Below, piece by piece: positions 19,112 through 27,115 of a DNA stretch of 48,491 bases. The notes under the pieces are model-generated. The model made no database searches. It had not been told where the DNA came from and was given only the letters and a program-made list of their open reading frames with translations. The position numbers and the translations under genes are program-made. This DNA is from Flavobacteriaceae bacterium. Lineage in GTDB: Bacteria > Bacteroidota > Bacteroidia > Flavobacteriales > Flavobacteriaceae. Numbering within the stretch: the stretch's first letter is position 1; each line of letters begins with the position of its first letter. The DNA is taken from the NCBI GenBank assembly GCA_947453885.1, contig CANGIF010000025.1, forward strand, positions 1 through 48,491. Reading direction: 5' to 3'.

Positions 19112-19786
19112 ATGAATATTCTAATTGTAGAAGATACGCAAGAACTTGCTCTAGAAATAAAAGATTTTCTTTCCAAAAGTGGGTACATTTGTAAAATTTC
19201 AAAAAATTGTTTTGATGCTTTGGACGAACTTGCTTGTAATTCATACGATATTTTACTCTTAGACTTAGGTCTTCCAGATGGAAGTGGATTTGATGTTTTA
19301 AAAGCTGTAAGAAAAACAGCGTCGAAAATTGCAGTAATAATTTTAACAGCTCGAGGCGATTTAAACGATAGAATAAACGGATTACAATTGGGCGCGGACG
19401 ATTATTTGACGAAACCTTTTGCGCTTTCCGAGCTTGAAGCACGGTTGTTTGCTATAATCAGAAGGATTCACGGTTATACAGGAAACGACATCAATATTCA
19501 TGGTTTTGTACTCCAACTGCAAGATTACAACGTTACATTTGAAGGCAAATTAGTAAACTTAACTAAAAAAGAGTTTGATGTTTTCCAGTATTTAGTTTTA
19601 AACAAAAATAGAGTTGTAACCCGTTCTCAACTAACAGAACACATTTGGGGCGATGTTTTGGAAATCAATTCTGACAGTAATTTTATTGATGTACACGTTC
19701 GAAACCTTCGAAAAAAGTTAGATAAATTCACATCAATTGAATGGTTCGAAACAGTCAGAAATGTTGGCTATCGATTAAATTGTTAA
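19112..19786 (+). CDS. OmpR-family response regulator
   Basis: A 224-residue transcription factor. The receiver domain (1-115) has E7/D8, the phosphoacceptor D51 (LLLDLGLPDGSG), T79 and K101 (LTKPF). The winged helix of OmpR/PhoB type occupies residues about 130-224 (TKKEFDVFQYL, RSQLTEHIWGD, VRNLRKKL, RNVGYRL). It is followed 22 bases later by its cognate kinase gene. Target genes cannot be deduced from the window. Confidence 0.95.
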   Translation: MNILIVEDTQELALEIKDFLSKSGYICKISKNCFDALDELACNSYDILLLDLGLPDGSGFDVLKAVRKTASKIAVIILTARGDLNDRINGLQLGADDYLTKPFALSELEARLFAIIRRIHGYTGNDINIHGFVLQLQDYNVTFEGKLVNLTKKEFDVFQYLVLNKNRVVTRSQLTEHIWGDVLEINSDSNFIDVHVRNLRKKLDKFTSIEWFETVRNVGYRLNC

Positions 19787-19808
19787 GCGTTTAAGGTAAT
19801 TACTACCC

Positions 19809-21134
19809 ATGAAAATAAAAAATCAATTGGCAATTTTTAATGCACTTACCCGTGTAATCGTAATTTTAATTTTATGGTTCATGTTGCCTATTTTGGTTGA
19901 AAAAGTAGTTTATCAAAACACCAACAAGGAATTGTTGGAAAAAAAACAAAAATTCATAAAACATCTTGACAAAGAGGAAATTAACAACTTTATAGTCAGA
20001 AAAGATTCATCTGAAACTTTTGCCAGTTTTTCTACCCTACACAGCGAATTTTTACAACTTTCTAGAATTCCACATAAAGAATTAAATGCAAAAGACGTTT
20101 TTGTTAATGAAACCCGAATAATTGAAGGCGAAGAAAACGACTACCGAATTTTAGAATACGATTTTATTTATGAAAATATTGCTTATGAATTGGAAATTGG
20201 TTCAAGCTTGAGCGAGGTAAAAGACTTAACGTTTATTGTTCGGTTTTTCGTTCTGATTTTGCTGGTAATTGTAATCTTTTTTACTTTTGTAATGGATACA
20301 TTTTTTATTGAATTTTTGCTAAAACCTTTTTACAGCATTATAGATAAAAAAATTCGAAAAGTCAACGAACCAGCTTCTTTTGATTACACCCCCATAAAGT
20401 CACATTCTGCAGATTTTCAGGAATTAGATTCGGTTTTAAATGAAATGATGTATAGAATTAGTGTTTTTTTTAAAAAAGAGCGACAATTTATTGCTAATGT
20501 CTCACACGAACTTTTAACGCCAGTTGCACTTTTAAAAAATAAATTTGAAAATTTACTTCAAAACCCAACATTGGATAATGAAGCAATTGATAAAATAGCA
20601 GGCGCACTAAAAACAATAGATGTTTTAAAACGGATTATAAATAATTTGCTGCTGATATCTAGGATTGAAAATAATCAATATCAACTTAATGAACAAATTA
20701 ATTTTAAATTATTACTTTCAGATTTGATTGAAAGTTTAGAAGATCGAATTGAGGAAAAAGGAATTCAAATTCACTTAAACATAAGGCATTCTAAACCGTT
20801 TTTAGGAAACAGCACACTAATTCATATATTGTTTTATAATTTGGTTGTAAATGCGCTGAAATACAACCAAAATAATGGTTCGATTATCATTTGGGACAAA
20901 ACAGAAAAAGAGGCATACACTATTTATATTCAAGACACAGGTATTGGAATGACTGCAGATGAAATAAAGCATGTTTTTGATCGATTTTCAAGAGCTAATT
21001 CAGAACAAGAAGGCCATGGACTAGGTTTGGCAATAGTAGATAGTATAGCGCATTTCCATCACATTACAATCAAAGTAGCGTCGGAAATTCAAAAAGGAAG
21101 TACCTTTATTTTACAGTTTCCCGTCTTTAATTAA
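19809..21134 (+). CDS. Sensor histidine kinase
   Basis: A 441-residue membrane kinase with two membrane helices (about residues 12-32 and 141-163) enclosing a sensor region of about 110 residues outside the membrane. HisKA has H233 in ANVSHELLTP, followed by HATPase with an N-box (FYNLVVNALKYN), DTGIG at 376-380, FDRFSR and GHGLGLAIV at 402-410. It phosphorylates the response regulator encoded upstream. The sensor region is not a recognised fold to me, so the signal is unknown. Confidence 0.95.
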   Translation: MKIKNQLAIFNALTRVIVILILWFMLPILVEKVVYQNTNKELLEKKQKFIKHLDKEEINNFIVRKDSSETFASFSTLHSEFLQLSRIPHKELNAKDVFVNETRIIEGEENDYRILEYDFIYENIAYELEIGSSLSEVKDLTFIVRFFVLILLVIVIFFTFVMDTFFIEFLLKPFYSIIDKKIRKVNEPASFDYTPIKSHSADFQELDSVLNEMMYRISVFFKKERQFIANVSHELLTPVALLKNKFENLLQNPTLDNEAIDKIAGALKTIDVLKRIINNLLLISRIENNQYQLNEQINFKLLLSDLIESLEDRIEEKGIQIHLNIRHSKPFLGNSTLIHILFYNLVVNALKYNQNNGSIIIWDKTEKEAYTIYIQDTGIGMTADEIKHVFDRFSRANSEQEGHGLGLAIVDSIAHFHHITIKVASEIQKGSTFILQFPVFN

Positions 21135-21252
21135 GCCTAAATGTAGCCTAATTTTCCTCTAAATAATACTTCAAATTTTCAAAGCGTTAAAATTTTAATA
21201 ATTAAAAGGATTGGCGTTTTCTTTATTTGTTATTTTGCGAAAAATTACCACA

Positions 21253-22488
21253 ATGATTATTCGTTTTTTAGTGATTTGCTTTATACTTGTTTTAATAGAA
21301 TTTTATGCCTTTCAAGCTATTAAAACTATCATAAAAACCAAATGGATCTTACAAACTTATCAACTAGTAAGTTTTGCGTTTTTTCTCTATTTAGCTTATT
21401 CTTTTTTACAATTTGACCGTTCAGTTGGACAAACTCAACATACTTTAACTGTAATGGGTCTATTGTTGTTGATTTATTTGCCTAAAATTGTATTAACCTT
21501 AGTGCTTTTCGGAGAAGATATTTTTAGAGGAATTTCAGTACTATTTAATTTGTTTGTTAGTAAAAATTCAGATGCACAATTAGCCACATCTCGAAGAAAA
21601 TTTGTTAGTCAAATAGGTCTTGGTCTCGCCGCCATTCCCTTTTTATCACTAATTTATGGCATGACAGTAGGAAAATACAATTACAAAGTTATCAAACAAC
21701 AGCTTTATTTCCCAGATTTGCCAGATGCTTTTGATGGATTTACCATTACTCAAATTTCAGATGTACACAGTGGTAGTTTTGACAATCCAGAAAAAATCAG
21801 TTATGCTATAGATTTGGTTAACCAACAACAGTCGGACATGATTTTATTTACGGGAGATATTGTTAACACACACGCCAAAGAAATGTATCCTTGGCTTGAT
21901 ACTTTCAATAAAATTATTCCACATCAATACGGTAAATATGCAGTTTTAGGTAATCATGATTACGGAGAATATGTAACTTGGCCGTCTCAGCAGGCGAAAG
22001 ACCAAAACTTTTCAGACATAAAAAAATTATACCATCAAATTGGTTTTGATTTGATGTTGAACGAGCATACTTTTATTAAAAAAGACCAAGCTAAAATAGC
22101 CTTAGTAGGTGTTGAAAACTGGGGGCATAATTTTAAAAAAGCAGGAGACATTAACAAAGCGGCAGCAGGACTTAACGAAAATGATTTTAAAATTTTAATG
22201 AGTCACGACCCAAGTCATTGGGATTACGAAGTAAAAGACCATCCTAAAAACTTTCATTTAACTTTGTCTGGACATACACATGGTATGCAGTTTGGCATTG
22301 AGATACCCGGAGTATTTAAATGGAGTTTGGCACAATACGTTTACAAACAATGGGCTGGATTGTATGAAAATAAAGGCCGCTACATATATGTAAATCGAGG
22401 TTTTGGTTTCCATGCTTACCCGGGAAGAGTTGGAATTATGCCAGAAATCACAGTAATTGAACTAAAAAAAGGCAAAATGATAGCTTAA
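21253..22488 (+). CDS. Membrane-anchored metallophosphoesterase
   Basis: A 411-residue protein with three to four N-terminal membrane helices (residues about 1-100), another hydrophobic segment after SRRKF (115-136), and a calcineurin-like domain. Dimetal-site motifs are D170-V-H172, G201-D202 (TGDIVN), G233-NHD236, a later SHDPSHW, and GHTHG near residue 345. It resembles E. coli YaeI-type phosphodiesterases acting at the membrane. Substrate is unknown; lipid-linked phosphodiesters are plausible. The frame runs back to a TTG at 21211, but the ATG at 21253 begins the first helix and is preferred. It lies about 120 bases after the kinase gene and may be independent. Confidence 0.85.
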   Translation: MIIRFLVICFILVLIEFYAFQAIKTIIKTKWILQTYQLVSFAFFLYLAYSFLQFDRSVGQTQHTLTVMGLLLLIYLPKIVLTLVLFGEDIFRGISVLFNLFVSKNSDAQLATSRRKFVSQIGLGLAAIPFLSLIYGMTVGKYNYKVIKQQLYFPDLPDAFDGFTITQISDVHSGSFDNPEKISYAIDLVNQQQSDMILFTGDIVNTHAKEMYPWLDTFNKIIPHQYGKYAVLGNHDYGEYVTWPSQQAKDQNFSDIKKLYHQIGFDLMLNEHTFIKKDQAKIALVGVENWGHNFKKAGDINKAAAGLNENDFKILMSHDPSHWDYEVKDHPKNFHLTLSGHTHGMQFGIEIPGVFKWSLAQYVYKQWAGLYENKGRYIYVNRGFGFHAYPGRVGIMPEITVIELKKGKMIA

Positions 22489-22502
22489 TTATAGAAAAAT
22501 AT

Positions 22503-22510
22503 TACATTTG
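22503..22510 (+). promoter_or_regulatory. Candidate -7 element (TACATTTG)
   Basis: Exact TAnnTTTG match, 50 bases before the start of the thioredoxin-fold gene. Confidence 0.45.
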
Positions 22511-22560
22511 TATATAATTATGTTTATTAAGTCTTTTAAAAAATTAAATATTTTGGTTTT

Positions 22561-22857
22561 ATGTCAAAATTTGGAGAACTTATAAATGCTCAAGTACCTG
22601 TTTTAATTGACTTTTACACGGAGTGGAACGAATCCTCAGTTTCCATGCATCCTGTAATTAGAGATGTCGCTGCCGCTTTAGGTGATAAAGCAAAAGTCAT
22701 CAAAATAGATGTTGATAAAAACCAAGAACTTGCAGAAGCATTACGCATTAAAGGTATTCCTACACTAATGATTTACAAATCAGGAAACATGATTTGGCGT
22801 CAATCAGGTGAGTTGGACGCCAACACAATTATCAGTTTAGTACAAGAACAACTTTAA
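22561..22857 (+). CDS. Thioredoxin-fold protein lacking the CxxC motif
   Basis: A 98-residue single-domain thioredoxin fold: PVLIDFYTEW strand, KVIKIDVDKN, cis-proline P67 in GIPTLMIYKSG, and a C-terminal helix. The active-site WCGPC is replaced by W22-N-E-S-S-V27, so there are no redox cysteines; none is present anywhere in the protein. It cannot act as a classical disulfide reductase and is more likely a binding or chaperone-like module. The last four bases overlap the end of the convergent deacetylase gene. Confidence 0.85.
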   Translation: MSKFGELINAQVPVLIDFYTEWNESSVSMHPVIRDVAAALGDKAKVIKIDVDKNQELAEALRIKGIPTLMIYKSGNMIWRQSGELDANTIISLVQEQL

Positions 22858-23489
22858 TCTAACACATTACATTTGTAACCATTTTCTTCTAAAAAAGCGA
22901 GGGTTTTTGGCAAAGCATATTGTAAATTTTTAAAAGCTTTGTGGCTGTCGTGGAATACTATTATACTTCCAGGACAAACGTTCTGAATTACATTCTGAAG
23001 ACACTTTTCTGGACTTATAGTTGTATCAAAATCAGCGCTTAATACGTCCCACATAATTATTTTACACCCTTTTTCTCTTAATTTTTTGGCTTGCTTAAAT
23101 GTAATTTTCCCGTAAGGAGGTCGGAATAAATTGGTTGTTAATTTTTCTTTTTCAAAAACTTGTTCACATCTAAAAATGTTTTCTAAATACATTTCAAATG
23201 AGGTATTCCAACCTTTTAAATGACTAAAAGTGTGATTGCCAATTTTATGACCTTTTTGTAATATAGTTTTAAAAAGAATTGGATTTTTTTGGACATTATT
23301 TCCAATGCAAAAAAAAGTAGCTTTTGCATGAAATGTTTCAAGATTAGATAAAACCCAATGCGTTATGTTTTCGGTTGGACCGTCGTCAAAAGTAAGATAC
23401 ACTATTTTATCATTTGTTGGAATTGACCAAAAATAGTTGAAAAACAGTTTTTTAATAAACCAATTTGTTTTTACCCAGTAGAACTTCAT
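22854..23489 (-). CDS. Polysaccharide deacetylase family protein
   Basis: A 211-residue carbohydrate esterase family 4 (NodB-like) enzyme that removes N-acetyl (or O-acetyl) groups from polysaccharide such as peptidoglycan. Motifs: TFDDGP with D35/D36, H86-x3-H90 for the metal (GNHTFSH), RPPYG at 123-127, a MWDVLSAD strand, and H180 in VFHDS. There is no clear signal peptide; residues 1-22 are basic and aromatic and may associate with the membrane. It lies 61 bases downstream of the flavoprotein gene on the same strand and may be transcribed with it. Its end overlaps the thioredoxin-fold gene by four bases, tail to tail. Confidence 0.9.
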   Translation of the reverse strand: MKFYWVKTNWFIKKLFFNYFWSIPTNDKIVYLTFDDGPTENITHWVLSNLETFHAKATFFCIGNNVQKNPILFKTILQKGHKIGNHTFSHLKGWNTSFEMYLENIFRCEQVFEKEKLTTNLFRPPYGKITFKQAKKLREKGCKIIMWDVLSADFDTTISPEKCLQNVIQNVCPGSIIVFHDSHKAFKNLQYALPKTLAFLEENGYKCNVLD

Positions 23490-23550
23490 AATGTAATACT
23501 TCCGAAAATGGAGTTGAGTTACTATTGCTTCTAATTTAATTATTTCTTAT

Positions 23551-24792
23551 TTATTCTACAATAGAATTTGATGCAATATACCCAGTAGTCCAAGCATTTT
23601 GAAAATTAAATCCCCCAGTTACGGCATCAATATTTACGATTTCTCCTGCAAAATATAAATTTTCATGTAATTTGCTTTCCATGGTTTTAAAGTTAATTTC
23701 TTTTAAATCAATTCCACCAGCAGTTACAAATTCTTCTTTGAAAGTGCTTTTGCCATTTACTTTAAACTCACCATTGGTGAGTTGGTTAGCTAAATTTGAA
23801 AGTTGAATTTTAGTTACATCTGCCCATTTATAATCAAATTTAGCATTATCTAATACAGTTAAATTGTCAATTCCTGATGCTTTCACTAAACTTTCCCACA
23901 ATCGATTCGGTAAATTAAAAGGAGACTTTTTAGAAACAGTTTTTTTAGAATGTTCCATTTTGAATTTTTTTAGTTCTTCTAAAGTTTCCTCAAAAGTTGT
24001 ATCATTTAACCAATTTACTTGAAGAATGAACAGATAGTTTTTATTAAATAATGCTCTAGCACCCCAAGCCGATAGTTTTAGTATTCCCGGCCCTGACAAA
24101 CCCCAATGCGTGATTAATAACGGTCCAGTTGCCTCTAACTTGCTATCTTTTACTTTCACTTTGGCAAAAGCCGAAACACCCATCAAGTCTTTGATACGAG
24201 TGTCTTTGATATTAAAAGTAAATAAAGATGGGACGGGCGGAATTATAGTATGTCCAATTTCGGAAAGCAAATCCCATATTTTTGGATTGCTACCAGTAGT
24301 CATTACTAGTTTTTGGCAAGCAAATGTTTCCGTGTTAGTTTCAACTTTCCAATGATTATCGCTTTTGAATATCGATTGCACACTATGGCTAGACAGAATA
24401 GTAATTCCGAGTTTTTGAGTTGCCTTTATAAAGCAATCAATTATAGTTTGTGAAGAATCAGTAATAGGAAACATTCTGCCATCATCTTCAATTTTTAATG
24501 TTACACCATGTTTTTCAAACCATTCTAATGTATCTCCAGAACAAAATTGATGAAATGGTCCACGAAGTTCTTTTTCGCCTCTTGGGTAAAATTTGACCAA
24601 GTCATTCGGAACAAAACACGCATGAGTAACATTGCATCGACCCCCACCAGAAATTCTGACTTTTGTTAAAACTTCTTTGCCTCTTTCAATAATAGCAACT
24701 TTTAACTTTGGATTTTTTTCAACACTATTAATTGCTGTAAAAAAGCCGGCCGCACCTCCACCAACAATTAGTATGTCGTATTTTGAATTCAT
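23551..24792 (-). CDS. HI0933-like FAD-dependent oxidoreductase
   Basis: A 413-residue flavoprotein of the HI0933/YhiN family, annotated elsewhere as NAD(P)/FAD-dependent or aminoacetone-oxidase-like. The N-terminal dinucleotide fold has GGGAAGFFTA (residues about 11-20) and an acidic end of the second strand (IIERG). The family signature SGGGRCNVTHA follows at about residues 48-58. A conserved CSGDTLEWF segment and the C-terminal block AGEIVNIDAVTGGFNFQNAWTTG complete the FAD site. The true substrate of the family is uncertain. The start overlaps the end of the GDPD gene by four bases, indicating translational coupling. Confidence 0.92.
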   Translation of the reverse strand: MNSKYDILIVGGGAAGFFTAINSVEKNPKLKVAIIERGKEVLTKVRISGGGRCNVTHACFVPNDLVKFYPRGEKELRGPFHQFCSGDTLEWFEKHGVTLKIEDDGRMFPITDSSQTIIDCFIKATQKLGITILSSHSVQSIFKSDNHWKVETNTETFACQKLVMTTGSNPKIWDLLSEIGHTIIPPVPSLFTFNIKDTRIKDLMGVSAFAKVKVKDSKLEATGPLLITHWGLSGPGILKLSAWGARALFNKNYLFILQVNWLNDTTFEETLEELKKFKMEHSKKTVSKKSPFNLPNRLWESLVKASGIDNLTVLDNAKFDYKWADVTKIQLSNLANQLTNGEFKVNGKSTFKEEFVTAGGIDLKEINFKTMESKLHENLYFAGEIVNIDAVTGGFNFQNAWTTGYIASNSIVE

Positions 24793-25436
24793 AGTCTGTC
24801 TGGAAAATCGGAAATAATACCATCAACATTTAATGATTTTACAAAGTTACTATCTTCTATAGAATTTACTGTCCAAGTATAAATTTTTAATCCATTTTTT
24901 TGAATTGTTTTTACATTTTCAGAATTAAGTAGTTTATACAATGGATTTATCGAATGAGCGTTTATTCGTTTAGCAAAGTATAGTGCATTTTCAATATTTG
25001 AATTTGTTAAAACTCCTAAATTGATAGATGTATTTAATGCAGCAATAGTTTCTAAAACATTCCAATCAAAACATGATATCTGAAATAGTGAAGTGTCTAG
25101 ATTTTGTTTTTGAATTAATTCTAAAACAGCTTTCGTAGCTTTAGCATCTTTAATTTCAATATTGATAAAACACTGGTTGTCTATCAATTGAAAAACTTCT
25201 TCTAGAGTTGGAATTCCGAATGCTTTCAATTCTAATGAAGAAAAAGTATTAACGAATCCTTTTTCAGTAGTTGTTCGGTCAATTGTTTCATCATGAATGA
25301 CCATTACTTTTCCATCAGAACTCAAATGAACATCGAGTTCTATTCCGTCAACGCCAATATCTAAAGCTTTTTTAAAAGATGCTATTGTGTTTTCTAAAAC
25401 ATATCCCTTTGCACCTCTATGACCTATTCGTAGCAA
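24789..25436 (-). CDS. Glycerophosphodiester phosphodiesterase family protein
   Basis: A 215-residue GDPD-fold enzyme that splits glycerophosphodiesters to glycerol-3-phosphate and an alcohol. The signature is complete: H6-R7-G (IGHRGAKG), E16 in LENTIASF, E33 and D35 (IELDVH), and H49-D50 (VIHDETIDRT). No signal peptide, so it is probably cytosolic. It begins one base after the stop of the GH13 gene and overlaps the flavoprotein gene by four bases, so it appears to be transcribed with the alpha-glucan genes although its reaction is unrelated to starch. Confidence 0.92.
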   Translation of the reverse strand: MLRIGHRGAKGYVLENTIASFKKALDIGVDGIELDVHLSSDGKVMVIHDETIDRTTTEKGFVNTFSSLELKAFGIPTLEEVFQLIDNQCFINIEIKDAKATKAVLELIQKQNLDTSLFQISCFDWNVLETIAALNTSINLGVLTNSNIENALYFAKRINAHSINPLYKLLNSENVKTIQKNGLKIYTWTVNSIEDSNFVKSLNVDGIISDFPDRL

Positions 25437-25437
25437 A

Positions 25438-27114
25438 TTAAAGTTTTTCTAGTAAAACAGTATAAAAATCAGTGTTTAGGGTTACTTTCCCGTTTTTAAC
25501 CGCGCTTATTTTTCCGGAATAAAAATCTTTTACTTTGGTTCCGTTTTTGAAAATTGTTCCAACTGGAATTTCTTTGGTTCCAACTGGTAAATCCAATCCC
25601 ACAATCACTTTGTCAGTAAATTTTCCTTTGGAAAACATTCTACTAAAAACATAAGGGCTACTCGAAATTTGAGCATGAACACCAGCACCAACAGCAGGAT
25701 GTTGTTTTCTAAATTGCCCTAACTTTTGCCAATGTTGAAGCACTTTTTGAGTTTCGGCATTGGTTTTTATGGCATCCCAATTCATATCAGATCGTAAAGT
25801 GGCATCTCCAGTTGTACCCTCAATATCTAATGAACGCGCACTTTCGTCTCCATAATACACTTGTGAAATTCCGGGAGCTAACAATAATTTAGTTCCAGAT
25901 TCAATTGTTTTTTCTCTTTTTTTATCAAATGGATAACTGTCATCATGTGAAGAAATATAATTCATCACTGTATTTCCTTTCAAGTCATTGTTTAAAATAG
26001 TTGAATATTTAGAAAACAACTCTTCGTAGTTCATTTTTGCTTCGTTTCTAAAATCGAAGTTGATTAAACCTGTAAAACCATGTTCAAAATAATTAACTTT
26101 TCTGTCCCCAAAATCATATAATTTTTTATTGCCAATGTTATAGCCATAAACTTCTCCAACGGTAAAAAAGGAATTATTATCCAATACTTTTTTCGGATTC
26201 TTTTTCTTGAATTCAGCAAATTTCATGTCGCATACTTTTTTGAAATCAGCCCAAACATCTTCAGTTGTATGTTTGGCAGTATCAACGCGGTATCCATCAA
26301 TGCCAAAGTCGGTGATATAATCCGACAGCCATTTCATAATATAATATTTTGGTGCTTTCGGATATCCAGTCATTTTAAAGAATGCATCAAGTGAAGCCAC
26401 TTCTTTTTCATAACGTCCTTCTTTTTTCCATTTTTCCATTAAGAAAGGAGGAAGCTCAACATTTTCATTACTTTCCGTTTTTACATCGGGTAGGTTATCA
26501 ACCAAAGTACAATTGATATAAGTATCATACGATTTGTAAGTACATTTTGGAGTTGTTCGAACCCAATCACTTGGATAGACCGAATCCTCTGAAGTTACCG
26601 GACCAGTATGATTAATAACGGCATCTAGCATGATGCGAATGCCTCGAGAATGTGCTTTTTGAACCAATTCTGCTAAATCTTTTCTAGTTCCAATATTTGG
26701 GTCGATGGCGCTCCAGTCTCTTGTCCAATAACCATGAAATCCATAAGTAAAACCAGTTCCTTCATCAACACCATCGTGAATTTGTTCTACTATTGGTGTC
26801 ATCCATATTACATTGATTCCTAAATTTGTGAAATAACCTTCATCTATTTTTTGAATAATTCCTCGAATATCACCGCCATCAAAACCTCTTAATTTTCCAG
26901 TTGGTTTGTTCCTATTATAGTTTTTATCATTGGTTGAATCTCCATTATTAAACCTATCGGTAACAATAAAATAGACGTTGGCTCCTTCCCAAACAAACGG
27001 AGTTTTAGAAGCTTTAGTAAGTATTTCCTCAGTTTTGTTTTTTTTGATTTGCGCGTTTAATGATGAAAACAAAAAGAGTCCGATGAACAAATGGAGTAAG
27101 GTATATTTTTTCAT
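25438..27114 (-). CDS. Exported GH13 alpha-amylase (MalS-like)
   Basis: A 558-residue alpha-amylase with a signal peptide (residues 1-21, ends LNAQ) and no lipobox, so probably periplasmic. GH13 regions: DAVINH (164-169), GYRVDTAKH with nucleophile D278, VGEVYG with acid/base E321, and SSHDD with D391. The long insertion between regions I and II, together with GTGFTYGFHGYWTRDW, recalls periplasmic MalS of E. coli. It should cut imported maltodextrins to smaller sugars. It starts one base after the GH31 stop codon, so the two are tightly coupled. Confidence 0.9.
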   Translation of the reverse strand: MKKYTLLHLFIGLFLFSSLNAQIKKNKTEEILTKASKTPFVWEGANVYFIVTDRFNNGDSTNDKNYNRNKPTGKLRGFDGGDIRGIIQKIDEGYFTNLGINVIWMTPIVEQIHDGVDEGTGFTYGFHGYWTRDWSAIDPNIGTRKDLAELVQKAHSRGIRIMLDAVINHTGPVTSEDSVYPSDWVRTTPKCTYKSYDTYINCTLVDNLPDVKTESNENVELPPFLMEKWKKEGRYEKEVASLDAFFKMTGYPKAPKYYIMKWLSDYITDFGIDGYRVDTAKHTTEDVWADFKKVCDMKFAEFKKKNPKKVLDNNSFFTVGEVYGYNIGNKKLYDFGDRKVNYFEHGFTGLINFDFRNEAKMNYEELFSKYSTILNNDLKGNTVMNYISSHDDSYPFDKKREKTIESGTKLLLAPGISQVYYGDESARSLDIEGTTGDATLRSDMNWDAIKTNAETQKVLQHWQKLGQFRKQHPAVGAGVHAQISSSPYVFSRMFSKGKFTDKVIVGLDLPVGTKEIPVGTIFKNGTKVKDFYSGKISAVKNGKVTLNTDFYTVLLEKL

Positions 27115-27115
27115 T

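Noticed and set aside
19068..19442. 124-residue open frame antisense to the response-regulator gene
   Set aside because: Fully antisense to a well-supported receiver domain, and leucine-rich as expected from a complementary-strand frame.
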